Assembly: GCF_014202505.1 (NCBI RefSeq)
Contig: NZ_JACHGW010000004.1
Span: 62,001-126,000, forward strand
Source of the DNA: Armatimonas rosea
Lineage (GTDB): Bacteria > Armatimonadota > Armatimonadia > Armatimonadales > Armatimonadaceae
Direction: 5' to 3'
Length of the DNA stretch: 64,000 nucleotides
The position numbers and the translations under genes were made by a program. Positions 8,613 through 16,225 of the stretch are shown in pieces. Every line of letters starts with the position of its first letter. The stretch's first letter is position 1. The notes below the pieces were generated by a model. It saw only the letters and a program-made list of their open reading frames with translations. It did not search any database and had not been told where the DNA came from.

Positions 8613-9191
8613 ATGACCCCCCTGACCGCTCCTGCCCCCACCCCTTCTCCCCGCCGTAAACGCTGGAACCGCGACGAGTACCACCGCCTCGCGGAGCAGG
8701 GCTGGCTGGGCACCTTGCGCTGGGAGCTGATTCAGGGAGAGATCGTCGAAGTCATGCCACAAAGCCCCACCCACTCTACCGGTATCATGCGCCTCGTCCT
8801 CGCGCTCGTTCCTATTTTCGGGCTTGAGTTCGTCCGCACGCAGCTGCCCATCGTTCTTGGTCCACTCAATGAACCTGAACCGGATATTGTCGTCACGGCA
8901 GGCACCGTCGCCGACTATGCTAGCCAACAACCTGGCGCAGAAGATATTCGACTTCTCGTAGAGGTGTCCTCGACAACGCTCCGTGATGATCTTAGCGTGA
9001 AAGCCGCGCTCTACGCTCAGGCGGGAATCCCAGAGTACTGGGTTCTCGATCTGGAAAATCGTCGCCTCTACGTTCACCGTAACCCTAATGCGTCGGGATG
9101 GGGAGCAATCCAGAACCTTGGGGAGACAGAGCATATCGCCCCCCTCGCTGCTCCACAAGCGAGTCTCTCGATCGCGCAGCTTTTGAGCTAA
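8613..9191 (+). CDS. Uma2 family (DUF820) putative endonuclease
   Basis: 192 aa. Family residues: PEPD at 88-91, EVSSTTLRDD at 117-126, Lys130 and EYWVLD at 141-146. The N-terminus is Pro-rich. The promoter TAAAAT (8601-8606) is 6 nt before the ATG, so the gene appears independently transcribed and leaderless. The role of Uma2 proteins is uncertain; a nuclease activity is predicted from the fold. It sits next to the AT-rich island that starts near 9.4 kb. Confidence 0.88.
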   Translation: MTPLTAPAPTPSPRRKRWNRDEYHRLAEQGWLGTLRWELIQGEIVEVMPQSPTHSTGIMRLVLALVPIFGLEFVRTQLPIVLGPLNEPEPDIVVTAGTVADYASQQPGAEDIRLLVEVSSTTLRDDLSVKAALYAQAGIPEYWVLDLENRRLYVHRNPNASGWGAIQNLGETEHIAPLAAPQASLSIAQLLS

Positions 9192-9195
9192 TCCC

Positions 9196-9420
9196 GTGAC
9201 CCTTGGCGAGCTGCTCAAATCCGTGATCGCAATTCTCTGTGGGGTACTTCTTTTCGTTGTCTGCATCGCCCTGAAGAAGACCAACCCCACCCTCGCAATG
9301 GGATGCTGCCTTGCGTTGCTCCTCGTGCCGATTGCAGTCCTTCGTTCACGCCACTTTGACCGATTTTTGCTTCGTACGGGCTCCCGGTGCGAGGTGGCAC
9401 GGGCTTTTCGCGTTGCTTAG
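9196..9420 (+). CDS. Possible small membrane protein
   Basis: 74 aa from GTG 9196, five bases after the Uma2 stop. It has two hydrophobic segments (about residues 8-26 and 32-48, separated by KKTNPT) and a basic end. It has no recognised family and the start codon is weak, so it may be a chance open frame; position and membrane pattern favour a real small protein cotranscribed with the Uma2 gene. Confidence 0.4.
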   Translation: MTLGELLKSVIAILCGVLLFVVCIALKKTNPTLAMGCCLALLLVPIAVLRSRHFDRFLLRTGSRCEVARAFRVA

Positions 9421-9852
9421 AATGACCGTAGAGAGTAGTAGTTCAAAATGGAAGAATGCCCAGGGTGTACTGGATCACGCGTGCTTCGATGGCAACGTCG
9501 TTTCCCGTGAGATAGGTATGACAAATAGCATAGGGGAGCTTGTCGGTTCGAGCCCGTCCCGCTCTCTCTGAAATTGACATCAGGCAAGATCAGAACGAAA
9601 TATCGAAATCAAGATCATGGGAATGATTCCTAGATCATCGGCACCAATCCTAAAGTCAAATTTTTTATCCTAATACTTCGGAATCGAGCCTAAAATTAAA
9701 ATTCAAAATTGTCGTTCTAGGCAGACAGATTTGATTCAAAATCTTGAAAGATAAGCGTTATCTGACGTTTTTTGGTAATGCCCTTGCAAGATAAACCATG
9801 TCTATGGTATACACAAAAAATCTCAGCGTTATGAGGAAGTGAGGCAACTCTC
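9421..9852. other. AT-rich gene-free stretch with a tRNA T-arm-like fragment
   Basis: Base composition shifts from GC-rich to AT-rich here. No convincing gene is seen. At about 9543-9567 the string GTCGGTTCGAGCCCGTC looks like the T-arm of a tRNA (loop TTCGAGC, four of five stem pairs), but no matching 5' half is present. This could be the footprint of an old integration at a tRNA gene and marks the left border of the AT-rich island. Confidence 0.4.
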
Positions 9853-10203
9853 ATGGCATCGAAAGTAGCAGTATCAAAAGTCATTGACGATCTGGAGAAG
9901 ATCATTAACACCTGGGGAGAGAACCCTGATTTTTCGCTCCCCGATGGAACGACACGGCAGCAACTAGAACAACTTCGGTCCGAGATTATCAGCGATAATG
10001 AAGATATCGAAGTTCAGCGTACCAAGCTTACCGGAATGATTGATCGCCGCGATGATAAAGCATCACGTGGAAATGATCTAGCCGTTCGGGCACGAAGTGG
10101 CATTAAGTTCACGTATGGAGCTGATTCTGCTCAGTACAAACAAGCAGGTGGAACGCCGTTGAGTGAACGAAAACCCCGTGTACGAAGATCAAGCTCAATG
10201 TAG
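9853..10203 (+). CDS. Hypothetical 116-aa protein, intact copy of a duplicated gene
   Basis: Not recognised. The first 60 residues look helical (KVIDDLEKIINTW, LEQLRSEIISDNEDIEVQ), followed by a short conserved-looking end: RSGIKFTYGADSAQYK, GGTPLSERKP and a basic Ser-rich tail. The shape (helix, YG-DS-Y-GGT-SERK) suggests a small structural or binding protein. Bases 9978-10154 recur exactly at 11109-11285. A purine-rich GAGGAAGTGAGG lies 10-20 nt before the ATG as Shine-Dalgarno. Confidence 0.65.
   Translation: MASKVAVSKVIDDLEKIINTWGENPDFSLPDGTTRQQLEQLRSEIISDNEDIEVQRTKLTGMIDRRDDKASRGNDLAVRARSGIKFTYGADSAQYKQAGGTPLSERKPRVRRSSSM
9978..10154 (+). repeat. 177-bp perfect direct repeat, copy 1
   Basis: Identical base for base with 11109-11285 (offset 1131). 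Weaker similarity continues for about 25 more bases beyond the repeat end. Perfect identity indicates a recent duplication. Confidence 0.9.
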
Positions 10204-10217
10204 ACGTACTTAGATTT

Positions 10218-10865
10218 ATGCGAAGTAATCATCGGTATATACTTCAGTACGAGGAGTTAATTAACTCTTATCGAACACATGGTGTCTCATTCATAGATAA
10301 ATATGATTTTGTGAATGAGATATTCATGCCGATGTCCTTTCGGGTATTAGAATACATTGTATCGACAAATAACTTAGACGATAGTTTGACTTTCCTTAAT
10401 TTATTTGATCTTCAAAAAGCAGCAATGCAAACTGTATACTTAGAGCTATGCCTTCTACTCGTAAAATCAGATCATCCAGAATCGGATAAATATTTTCAAT
10501 ATGTGACATCAAAATGGGATCTACTTTACTTAAATTCTAGTCTGAGTGTTCATTTTTTTGAAGAAAAGAATCTTGATAAATCGGATTTGTATTTTATGAG
10601 AGAGATCTCTATTCTTGATTCTATGGAGAGTAGCTTAGAAAAAGATTACGCAATAGAAGCAACCTGTGATTTTTGTTGCAGGACAAACCGTCATAACTTA
10701 CTTCTTTCATTATGTAATCAAATCGAAGAGATCAATCTTAGAATTAGTGTAATTAGCCGCTACATTGATCCTGACATACTCAAAGGAGAAAAGATAGATA
10801 TCACTGCTCTTTCCAAGTATATTGATCCAAAAACCATTCAAAATTATCTCAATAAACATTCTTAA
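10218..10865 (+). CDS. Hypothetical 215-aa protein, AT-rich
   Basis: No family recognised. It is rich in Leu, Ile, Asp and Tyr, mostly helical in appearance, without signal peptide or membrane segment. It contains a repeated ISRYIDP/LSKYIDP near the C-terminus (about residues 174-200). Base use is strongly AT-rich compared with flanking housekeeping genes, implying acquisition from another source. It starts 14 nt after the 116-aa gene and is probably cotranscribed with it. A small palindrome (CCGATTT/AAATCGG, about 10879-10893) follows. Confidence 0.6.
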   Translation: MRSNHRYILQYEELINSYRTHGVSFIDKYDFVNEIFMPMSFRVLEYIVSTNNLDDSLTFLNLFDLQKAAMQTVYLELCLLLVKSDHPESDKYFQYVTSKWDLLYLNSSLSVHFFEEKNLDKSDLYFMREISILDSMESSLEKDYAIEATCDFCCRTNRHNLLLSLCNQIEEINLRISVISRYIDPDILKGEKIDITALSKYIDPKTIQNYLNKHS

Positions 10866-10910
10866 TATTAGATTGTTACCGATTTTAAATCGGCGAGCAA
10901 ATGCTGTTGC

Positions 10911-11033
10911 CTATGCCAACAAGTCTTTGACGACTTCTTGATTGATCCAGAGGGTGACCCTGCCACGGTTGACCAGAGCGGTGTTATACTGTTTCCAGTT
11001 GCGGGTGCGGTACTGAGGTTTTGTTTTTTTCAC
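10911..11033 (-). pseudogene. IS5-family transposase remnant, N-terminal fragment
   Basis: From GTG 11033 the minus strand encodes 40 residues ending at TAG 10911. They include QYRTRNWKQYNTALVNRGRV and TLWINQE, the N-terminal signature of IS5/IS903-group DDE transposases (about 300 aa when complete). The catalytic domain is absent. The terminal inverted repeat of this group is seen upstream at 11094-11108. This is an inactive left-over of an insertion sequence. Confidence 0.75.
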
Positions 11034-11093
11034 AGATTACTGGACTGCCAGAATCGTGCCCGTGACTACCTGGAAAAACTACTGGCTAGACCA

Positions 11094-11108
11094 TTGTGCA
11101 ACAAAGCC
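11094..11108 (-). mobile_element. Terminal inverted repeat of an IS5/IS903-type element
   Basis: On the minus strand the sequence is GGCTTTGTTGCACAA, matching the GGCTTTGTTG end typical of IS903-like elements. It lies 60 nt upstream of the transposase start. The partner repeat at the other end is not found, so that side of the element is deleted. The duplicated segment starts at the very next base (11109). Confidence 0.7.
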
Positions 11109-11285
11109 GTCCGAGATTATCAGCGATAATGAAGATATCGAAGTTCAGCGTACCAAGCTTACCGGAATGATTGATCGCCGCGATGATAAAGCATCACGTG
11201 GAAATGATCTAGCCGTTCGGGCACGAAGTGGCATTAAGTTCACGTATGGAGCTGATTCTGCTCAGTACAAACAAGCAGGTGGAAC
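11109..11285 (+). repeat. 177-bp perfect direct repeat, copy 2
   Basis: Second copy of 9978-10154. Its left end coincides exactly with the outer end of the IS5-type terminal repeat, so the insertion defines the truncation point of this copy. Confidence 0.9.
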
Positions 11286-11331
11286 ACCGTTGAGTGAAAG
11301 AAAACCTAGAACTAAAAAATCTTCTAGTTAA
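11109..11331 (+). pseudogene. 5'-truncated second copy of the 116-aa hypothetical gene
   Basis: Encodes the last 75 residues of the paralogue at 9853-10203 (from SEIISDNEDIEVQ to the SERKPR tail, which diverges in the last few codons). Bases 11109-11285 are identical to 9978-10154. The 5' half is replaced by the end of the IS5-type remnant. The frame stays open into the IS sequence, but no start codon with a good Shine-Dalgarno is seen. Probably a broken copy, possibly still expressed as a fusion. Confidence 0.65.
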
Positions 11332-11385
11332 GGTTTACTTTTATTCTTGGCCCGTCACTGTATAGACATTTTACATTAAAACAGG

Positions 11386-11420
11386 TAGTGGGATGGATCT
11401 GTTTTACGTCCATCCCACTA
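11386..11420. terminator. Hairpin between convergent genes in the AT-rich island
   Basis: TAGTGGGATGGA (11386-11397) pairs perfectly with TCCATCCCACTA (11409-11420) around an 11-nt loop; A/T-rich sequence follows. It lies between plus-strand and minus-strand genes, so it could serve as a terminator, possibly for both directions. Confidence 0.55.
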
Positions 11421-11483
11421 TATTTAAATTATCGAACTACCAGCCTTTATTTCGAACAACAATGAACCAGCAAAATCATTCAC

Positions 11484-11957
11484 TCAAATTGAGTAAAATC
11501 TTTCCATGACATCACTAGGAATTTGCACTGTATTTAATTTGTTCAGAAATATTTTGATGATAATTTTCTGGAACTCACGACTGCAATATTGAAATTTTAC
11601 ATGATACAAAGAAACACATTTCATCTTCATTATCTCCTCCAGGAAATCTTTTCTTTTGCCATCTTGAAACATAGTATAAATCACACCACTATTAGATTCG
11701 ATCTCGATCTTCCCTTTTTTAAAGTCTGATTCAAAAAATGGAGGATGCTTTATTTTAAATTTTTGAATCAATTTATCTTCTAGTTCATTACTGAATCGTT
11801 CAGTTCTCGGTTGACGAATCACTAAAAATGACGTCTCTTGTGTGTCACAAAGATGATGAAATGCTTGATGCAGTACGAGTGAATCAAACTCATCAGAAGA
11901 AACAAAAGTAACCGATTCAACACCACAATAACGCTTTATAAGATTCTCTCTATCCAT
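11484..11957 (-). CDS. Hypothetical 157-aa protein, AT-rich
   Basis: No family recognised. The protein is soluble, with alternating charged and aromatic residues (EDKLIQKFKIKHPPFFESDF, then a Lys/Ile-rich end); no signal peptide or membrane segment. AT-rich codon use marks it as part of the accessory island. It begins 3 nt after the stop of the 83-aa gene on the same strand, so the two form a tight pair, as often seen for small two-gene modules, but nothing in either sequence identifies a toxin, antitoxin or immunity family. Confidence 0.6.
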   Translation of the reverse strand: MDRENLIKRYCGVESVTFVSSDEFDSLVLHQAFHHLCDTQETSFLVIRQPRTERFSNELEDKLIQKFKIKHPPFFESDFKKGKIEIESNSGVIYTMFQDGKRKDFLEEIMKMKCVSLYHVKFQYCSREFQKIIIKIFLNKLNTVQIPSDVMERFYSI

Positions 11958-11960
11958 TTT

Positions 11961-12212
11961 TTACATTTCACACCTAGAGTGATTAACAAATAGCGCATCG
12001 TAGCTTTTACGAAATTGACAATATTCCATTTCCTCCAAGATAGATTCTTTACGAATCAAGTAATCCCTCCACTCCTTCAGAGTAGTAAATTTCGTGACAA
12101 ATATATCATTCAGCAAACGAATCAAATCCGCTTGATCATCATCACACCAAGGAGCGATTAATGCTGATTCAATAATATCAATATATCCTCCAAATATTCT
12201 GGAGTCGTGCAT
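11961..12212 (-). CDS. Hypothetical 83-aa protein, AT-rich
   Basis: First gene of a two-gene unit with the 157-aa protein. Small soluble acidic protein with helical stretches (DDQADLIRLLNDIFV, LIRKESILEEMEYCQFRKSY) and two C-terminal Cys. No family recognised. Composition is as AT-rich as its partner and unlike the DUF1501 gene that ends 30 nt upstream. Confidence 0.55.
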   Translation of the reverse strand: MHDSRIFGGYIDIIESALIAPWCDDDQADLIRLLNDIFVTKFTTLKEWRDYLIRKESILEEMEYCQFRKSYDALFVNHSRCEM

Positions 12213-12242
12213 AACTTACTCACCGTCTAAAAATTCAAATTA

Positions 12243-13682
12243 TTATGCTAACAAATCCTTTACGACGTGCCCGTGCACGTCCGTTAATCGGAAATCTCGG
12301 CCTTGGTAGCGGTAGCTTAGGCGGGTGTGGTCAAATCCGAGCAGGTGCAAGATAGTCGCCTGGAGATCGTGGACGTGCACGACGCCGGGGGTGAACTCGG
12401 CTTTGTTGGGGGTGATGGGGTTGCCCTGCGCGTCGGCGATATTGTAGCCGTAGTCGTCGGTGCGGCCGTAGGTGAAGCCGGGCTTGACTCCCCCGCCTGC
12501 CATCCAGAGAGAAAAGCTACGCGGGTGGTGGTCACGGCCGTAGTTGTTTTTCTCCAGCTTCCCCTGCGAGTAGCTCGTCCGCCCGAACTCCCCGCCCCAG
12601 ATAATCAGCGTGTCGTCGAGCATCCCACGCCGCTTGAGATCGAGAACGAGTGCGGCGGACGCTTTATCCGTGAGCTTTGCTTGGCCGCGCATCGCGCCGG
12701 GAAGCCCGCCGTGGTGATCCCAGCCCTGGTGGTAGAGCTGGATAAAACGCACCCCTTTTTCGGCGAGGCGGCGCGCGAGCAGGCAGTTGGCGGCAAACGT
12801 CCCCGGTTTTCGGGCGTCCTCGCCGTAGAGGGCGAACGTTTCGTCGGGCTCCGTGGACGTGTCGGTGACCTCGGGGACACTGGTCTGCATGCGGTAGGCG
12901 AGCTCGTACTGCGCCATGCGGCTCTCAATCGCGGGATCGAGTGTCGCTTGGGATTGTAGCTTGCTTAACTGTCCGAGCGTGTCCAAGAGCGCACGGCGGC
13001 TCTGGTTCGAGACGCCCTCCGGGTTGGTGAGATAGAGCACGGGACTCTTGCCCGCGCGGAACTGTGTCCCTTGGTAGCGTGCATCGAGGAAGCCACTGCC
13101 CCACAAACGCGAGTAGAGCGGCTGGTCGCCTTGATTGGCCGTCACCAAGACCACAAAGCTGGGCAGGTTCTCGTTCATCGAGCCCAGGCCGTAGCTCACC
13201 CACGCGCCGAGGCACGGGCGGCCCGCGATCTGGCTCCCGGTCTGGAAGAACGTAATCGCGGGGTCGTGGTTGATCGCCTCAGTCCACATCGAGCGCACCA
13301 GACACAGCTCATCGGCGATCTTAGCGGTCTCTGGCATGATCTCGGAGAGCTCCATCCCGCACTTGCCCGCCCGCACAAAGTTAAACGCCGAGCCCGCCAG
13401 CGGTAGCTCCGCTTGGTTGGCGCTCATCCCGGTCAGGCGCTGGCCGCGGCGGATAAAGTCCGGCAGGGGCTGGCCGTGTTTCTCGCGGAGCAATGGCTTG
13501 TTGTCAAAGAGGTCCTGCGCTGCGGGGCCGCCGCTCTGGAACAGATAGATCACCCGCTTGGCCTTGGGTGCAAAGTGCGGGGCCGCAAATGCTCCCGTTT
13601 CGAGGCTTCCTAGCCCCAGCACCCCCAACCCAAGAGTCGAGTTCTTCAAAAAATGCCGTCGCGTCACTGCCAGTGGGTCCAT
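12243..13682 (-). CDS. DUF1501 family protein with Tat signal
   Basis: 479 aa from ATG 13682. Residues 1-33 are a twin-arginine signal (RRHFLKN, then a Leu/Gly-rich segment), predicting export of a folded protein. The rest matches DUF1501, a sulfatase/alkaline phosphatase-superfamily group common in Planctomycetes and Armatimonadota: VIYLFQSGGPAAQDLFD near the start, then GGEFGRT and GRDHHP. Catalytic function is unproven. TACAAT (13695-13690) lies 7 nt before the ATG, giving a leaderless start; an in-frame ATG further upstream (13733) precedes the -10 box and is rejected. A second DUF1501 gene is at 48930. Confidence 0.88.
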   Translation of the reverse strand: MDPLAVTRRHFLKNSTLGLGVLGLGSLETGAFAAPHFAPKAKRVIYLFQSGGPAAQDLFDNKPLLREKHGQPLPDFIRRGQRLTGMSANQAELPLAGSAFNFVRAGKCGMELSEIMPETAKIADELCLVRSMWTEAINHDPAITFFQTGSQIAGRPCLGAWVSYGLGSMNENLPSFVVLVTANQGDQPLYSRLWGSGFLDARYQGTQFRAGKSPVLYLTNPEGVSNQSRRALLDTLGQLSKLQSQATLDPAIESRMAQYELAYRMQTSVPEVTDTSTEPDETFALYGEDARKPGTFAANCLLARRLAEKGVRFIQLYHQGWDHHGGLPGAMRGQAKLTDKASAALVLDLKRRGMLDDTLIIWGGEFGRTSYSQGKLEKNNYGRDHHPRSFSLWMAGGGVKPGFTYGRTDDYGYNIADAQGNPITPNKAEFTPGVVHVHDLQATILHLLGFDHTRLSYRYQGRDFRLTDVHGHVVKDLLA

Positions 13683-13782
13683 GCCCCGTATTGTACCGAA
13701 AAAAAACTTGTCCGGTTTTATCAGATTTGGCACCTCCCACCCGTTATAGGGGCGACAACCCAGATGGGAAACCGGAGTTTTT

Positions 13783-14667
13783 ATGAACGCTTACACTCGC
13801 TCTCTTCTTGCCTTGCTCCTCATCGCTTTCTGCCGTTACGACGCCCTTGCTCAGGTGCTCTTTCGCGATGACTTCAACCGCGCCGCGCTAACGGTCGGCG
13901 CCCCGACAACCTACACCACCACCGTGACCAGCGGCGACGGCGACGCCAGCATTGTGGGCGGAAGTTTCCTCCAGCTCACCAACGATGGTACGGCCGCGGC
14001 GAACGCGAGCGGCCGCGTCTGGGTGGCCGGGCAGACCATGAGCTTTTCGGGCTTCAGCCCCACGCTCAGTAGCAACGCGGGAGCCTTGAGCTGGAGCTTC
14101 AATGCCCGTTACAACCGCACGACGAACCCCGGTGGCTTCGATGCGAACCTCTATAGTATGGCGGTCATTCTTGGGGCCACCAGTAGTGACCTCACGACCG
14201 CCAACGGGTACGCCATCGCCTACGGCAACGCGGGCGCTCCCGACCCGATCCGGCTTGTGCGCTTCACCGGCGGGCTGGACGCCGATGCGAACTTGACCAC
14301 CCTGATCTCCAGTGGCGCATCGGACCTCGCCGCGGTGAACGACTACTTTAGTGTGAGAGTGCTCTACAACCCAAACACCAACGACTGGCAGCTCTTGGTG
14401 CGCGACGATGGCACAAGTGCGTGGGGCGATCCGCAGACCGTGAGCACCTCGGTAGGAACGGCATTCGATACGGCCTACACCGCGACACCGCTCACCCACT
14501 TTGGCTTTCTCTGGAACTACAATACCGCCACCAACCAGACCGTCCAGTTTGACAACTTCCAGCTCGCCACGGTCCCAGAGCCCTCGACAGGCATGCTCGT
14601 CGTTGTCGGCCTCGCGATGATTCTGGCGTGGCGTCAGGAGCGAGTGGGGCGGCGGCCACGGGCATGA
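13783..14667 (+). CDS. Exported PEP-CTERM sorting-domain protein
   Basis: 294 aa. A signal peptide at 1-24 (hydrophobic core LLALLLIAF, ending DALAQ) is followed by a Thr/Asn/Ala-rich beta-type domain reminiscent of a lectin/concanavalin-like fold (LFRDDFNRA, VQFDNFQLA). The C-terminus has the sorting signal VPEPST, a hydrophobic helix and an Arg-rich tail, which in PEP-CTERM systems is cut by an exosortase. No exosortase gene lies in the window. A GGAG just upstream of the ATG serves as Shine-Dalgarno. Ligand unknown. Confidence 0.85.
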   Translation: MNAYTRSLLALLLIAFCRYDALAQVLFRDDFNRAALTVGAPTTYTTTVTSGDGDASIVGGSFLQLTNDGTAAANASGRVWVAGQTMSFSGFSPTLSSNAGALSWSFNARYNRTTNPGGFDANLYSMAVILGATSSDLTTANGYAIAYGNAGAPDPIRLVRFTGGLDADANLTTLISSGASDLAAVNDYFSVRVLYNPNTNDWQLLVRDDGTSAWGDPQTVSTSVGTAFDTAYTATPLTHFGFLWNYNTATNQTVQFDNFQLATVPEPSTGMLVVVGLAMILAWRQERVGRRPRA

Positions 14668-14731
14668 TATACTGTCACGATGGGCCGCCGTGGCGCTTTG
14701 CCAGGCGGCCCTAACTCTGTCAGAAAGGAGG
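14668..14731 (+). promoter_or_regulatory. Promoter, leader hairpin and strong Shine-Dalgarno of der
   Basis: A -10 box TATACT (14668-14673) is followed by GGGCCGCC (14682-14689) pairing with GGCGGCCC (14704-14711), with inner TGGC/GCCA and a 5-nt loop. AAAGGAGG (14724-14731) lies 9 nt before the der ATG. The hairpin would form at the very 5' end of the mRNA, more likely a stabiliser than a terminator since no T run follows. Confidence 0.6.
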
Positions 14732-14740
14732 CGGCGTTTT

Positions 14741-16096
14741 ATGCCTAAACCGATTGTCGCCATCGTTGGACGCCCCAACGTCGGCAAGTCCACCCTCTTC
14801 AACCGCCTCACCGGCAAGCGAATTGCCATTGTCGAGGACACCCCAGGAATTACGCGTGATCGGCTCTATGCCGAGGGCGAGTGGAACGGACGAAACTACA
14901 CCCTGATCGATACGGGGGGAATCAGCATGGACGAGGACGATCCCATGCAGGCCCAGGTACGTATCCAAGCGGAGATTGCGATGGAGGAGGCAGATGTTAT
15001 CCTCATGCTCTGCGATGCATCGCAGGGAATCACGCCCAACGATATCGAGCTAGCCGATGAGCTCCGTGGTGTCGTGGATGTCCCGCTGTTTGTGGTGGTC
15101 AATAAGTCCGACAACCCCAACCGCGACCAAGACGCGATGGAGTTCTACAGCCTCGGGCTGGGCGAGATCTACCCGGTCTCGGCCATCTCCAGCCGCGGTG
15201 TGGGAGACCTTCTCGATGAGGTCGTCGCCTCGTTCCCCCCCGAGACCGAAGAGGACAACGAGGATGAGACCGTGCGGATCGCGCTGGTCGGCCGCCCGAA
15301 TGTCGGGAAATCGTCGATGGTCAATGCCATTCTTGGTGAGGAGCGCACGATTGTCTCCCCGGTTGCCGGAACCACGCGCGATGCCATCGACACCTACTTT
15401 GAGTTCGAGGGCAAGCGCATCTTGCTGATCGACACCGCAGGCATCCGGCGCTCCGGGAAGATCCAGGGGACGGTCGAGTACTACTCCGTGCTCCGTGCCC
15501 AGCGCGCGATCGAGCGCTGCGATGTCGCGGTCACGGTGATCGATAGCATCGAAGGCCTCCGCGATGGCGATAAGCGCGTCCTGGGGATGGCACACGAAGC
15601 CGGCAAGGCAAGTGTGATCTGTGTGAATAAGTGGGACGAGGGCCGCAAGGGAGTCTTGGAGGAGAACGCGGGCAAGAACCCCATGCGCATCCTCACCCAG
15701 ACCCTCCGCGATGAGCTGCCGTTCTGTAGCTATGCGCCGGTCGCCTTCTGCTCCGCACTCAAGGGCACGGGGATTGGTGCGTTTCTAGAGACCGCGATCC
15801 ATGCCGCAGAGAACCACTCGATGCGCATCCCCACGGGCGAGCTCAACCGGCTCATCCGCGATGCCGTCGACTCCCGCCCGTACACGACCAAGGGACGAAA
15901 CCTCAAGGTCAAGTACGCGACCATGGCGGCGGTTCAGCCTCCGACCATTGTCCTCTTTGTCAACGACCCAGAGCTGATGCACTTCTCCTACCAGCGCTAC
16001 CTAGAGAACCAGCTCCGCAAGACCTATGGCCTGGAAGGGACCCCCCTCAAGATCATCTGCCGCAAGGCCGCCAAAGACCGCGAAGACCGGGACTAG
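14741..16096 (+). CDS. der: Ribosome assembly GTPase Der (EngA)
   Basis: Tandem-GTPase factor needed for 50S subunit maturation (cytosol). 451 aa from ATG 14741. Two G domains: GRPNVGKST at 10-18, DTGG at 57-60, NKSD at 121-124; then GRPNVGKSS at 184-192, DTAG, NKWD. An acidic linker of about 10 residues (ETEEDNEDE) joins them, and the KH-like C-terminal domain completes the protein. Start chosen for the family N-terminus [10 protein letters not shown] and the good AAAGGAGG; a longer upstream frame would include the leader hairpin. Confidence 0.97.
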   Translation: MPKPIVAIVGRPNVGKSTLFNRLTGKRIAIVEDTPGITRDRLYAEGEWNGRNYTLIDTGGISMDEDDPMQAQVRIQAEIAMEEADVILMLCDASQGITPNDIELADELRGVVDVPLFVVVNKSDNPNRDQDAMEFYSLGLGEIYPVSAISSRGVGDLLDEVVASFPPETEEDNEDETVRIALVGRPNVGKSSMVNAILGEERTIVSPVAGTTRDAIDTYFEFEGKRILLIDTAGIRRSGKIQGTVEYYSVLRAQRAIERCDVAVTVIDSIEGLRDGDKRVLGMAHEAGKASVICVNKWDEGRKGVLEENAGKNPMRILTQTLRDELPFCSYAPVAFCSALKGTGIGAFLETAIHAAENHSMRIPTGELNRLIRDAVDSRPYTTKGRNLKVKYATMAAVQPPTIVLFVNDPELMHFSYQRYLENQLRKTYGLEGTPLKIICRKAAKDREDRD

Positions 16097-16138
16097 CTGC
16101 TGGGGATTGCTGGGGGCTGAAGACCCCGGCTCAAGACA

Positions 16139-16192
16139 AGAGCGTCCCGTGGACGCAGGAAACCTAACTCTCCTGCGTCCACGGGACGCTCT
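16139..16192. terminator. Bidirectional terminator with 22-bp perfect stem, between der and pit
   Basis: The left arm 16139-16160 (AGAGCGTCCCGTGGACGC...) pairs without mismatch with 16171-16192 around a 10-nt loop, followed by ATTTT. It separates the convergent der and pit genes. The stem shares GAGCGTCCCGnGGACGC with the palindrome at 41359-41484, so it may derive from a dispersed repeat. Confidence 0.8.
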
Positions 16193-16225
16193 ATTTTCAT
16201 CAGGCGGGTATTTTAATGCCCGCGA

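Noticed and set aside
10911-10934. VVKDLLA plus stop ends both the IS5-type fragment and the DUF1501 protein at 12243
   Set aside because: Seven residues with different codons and no similarity on either side; probably coincidence.
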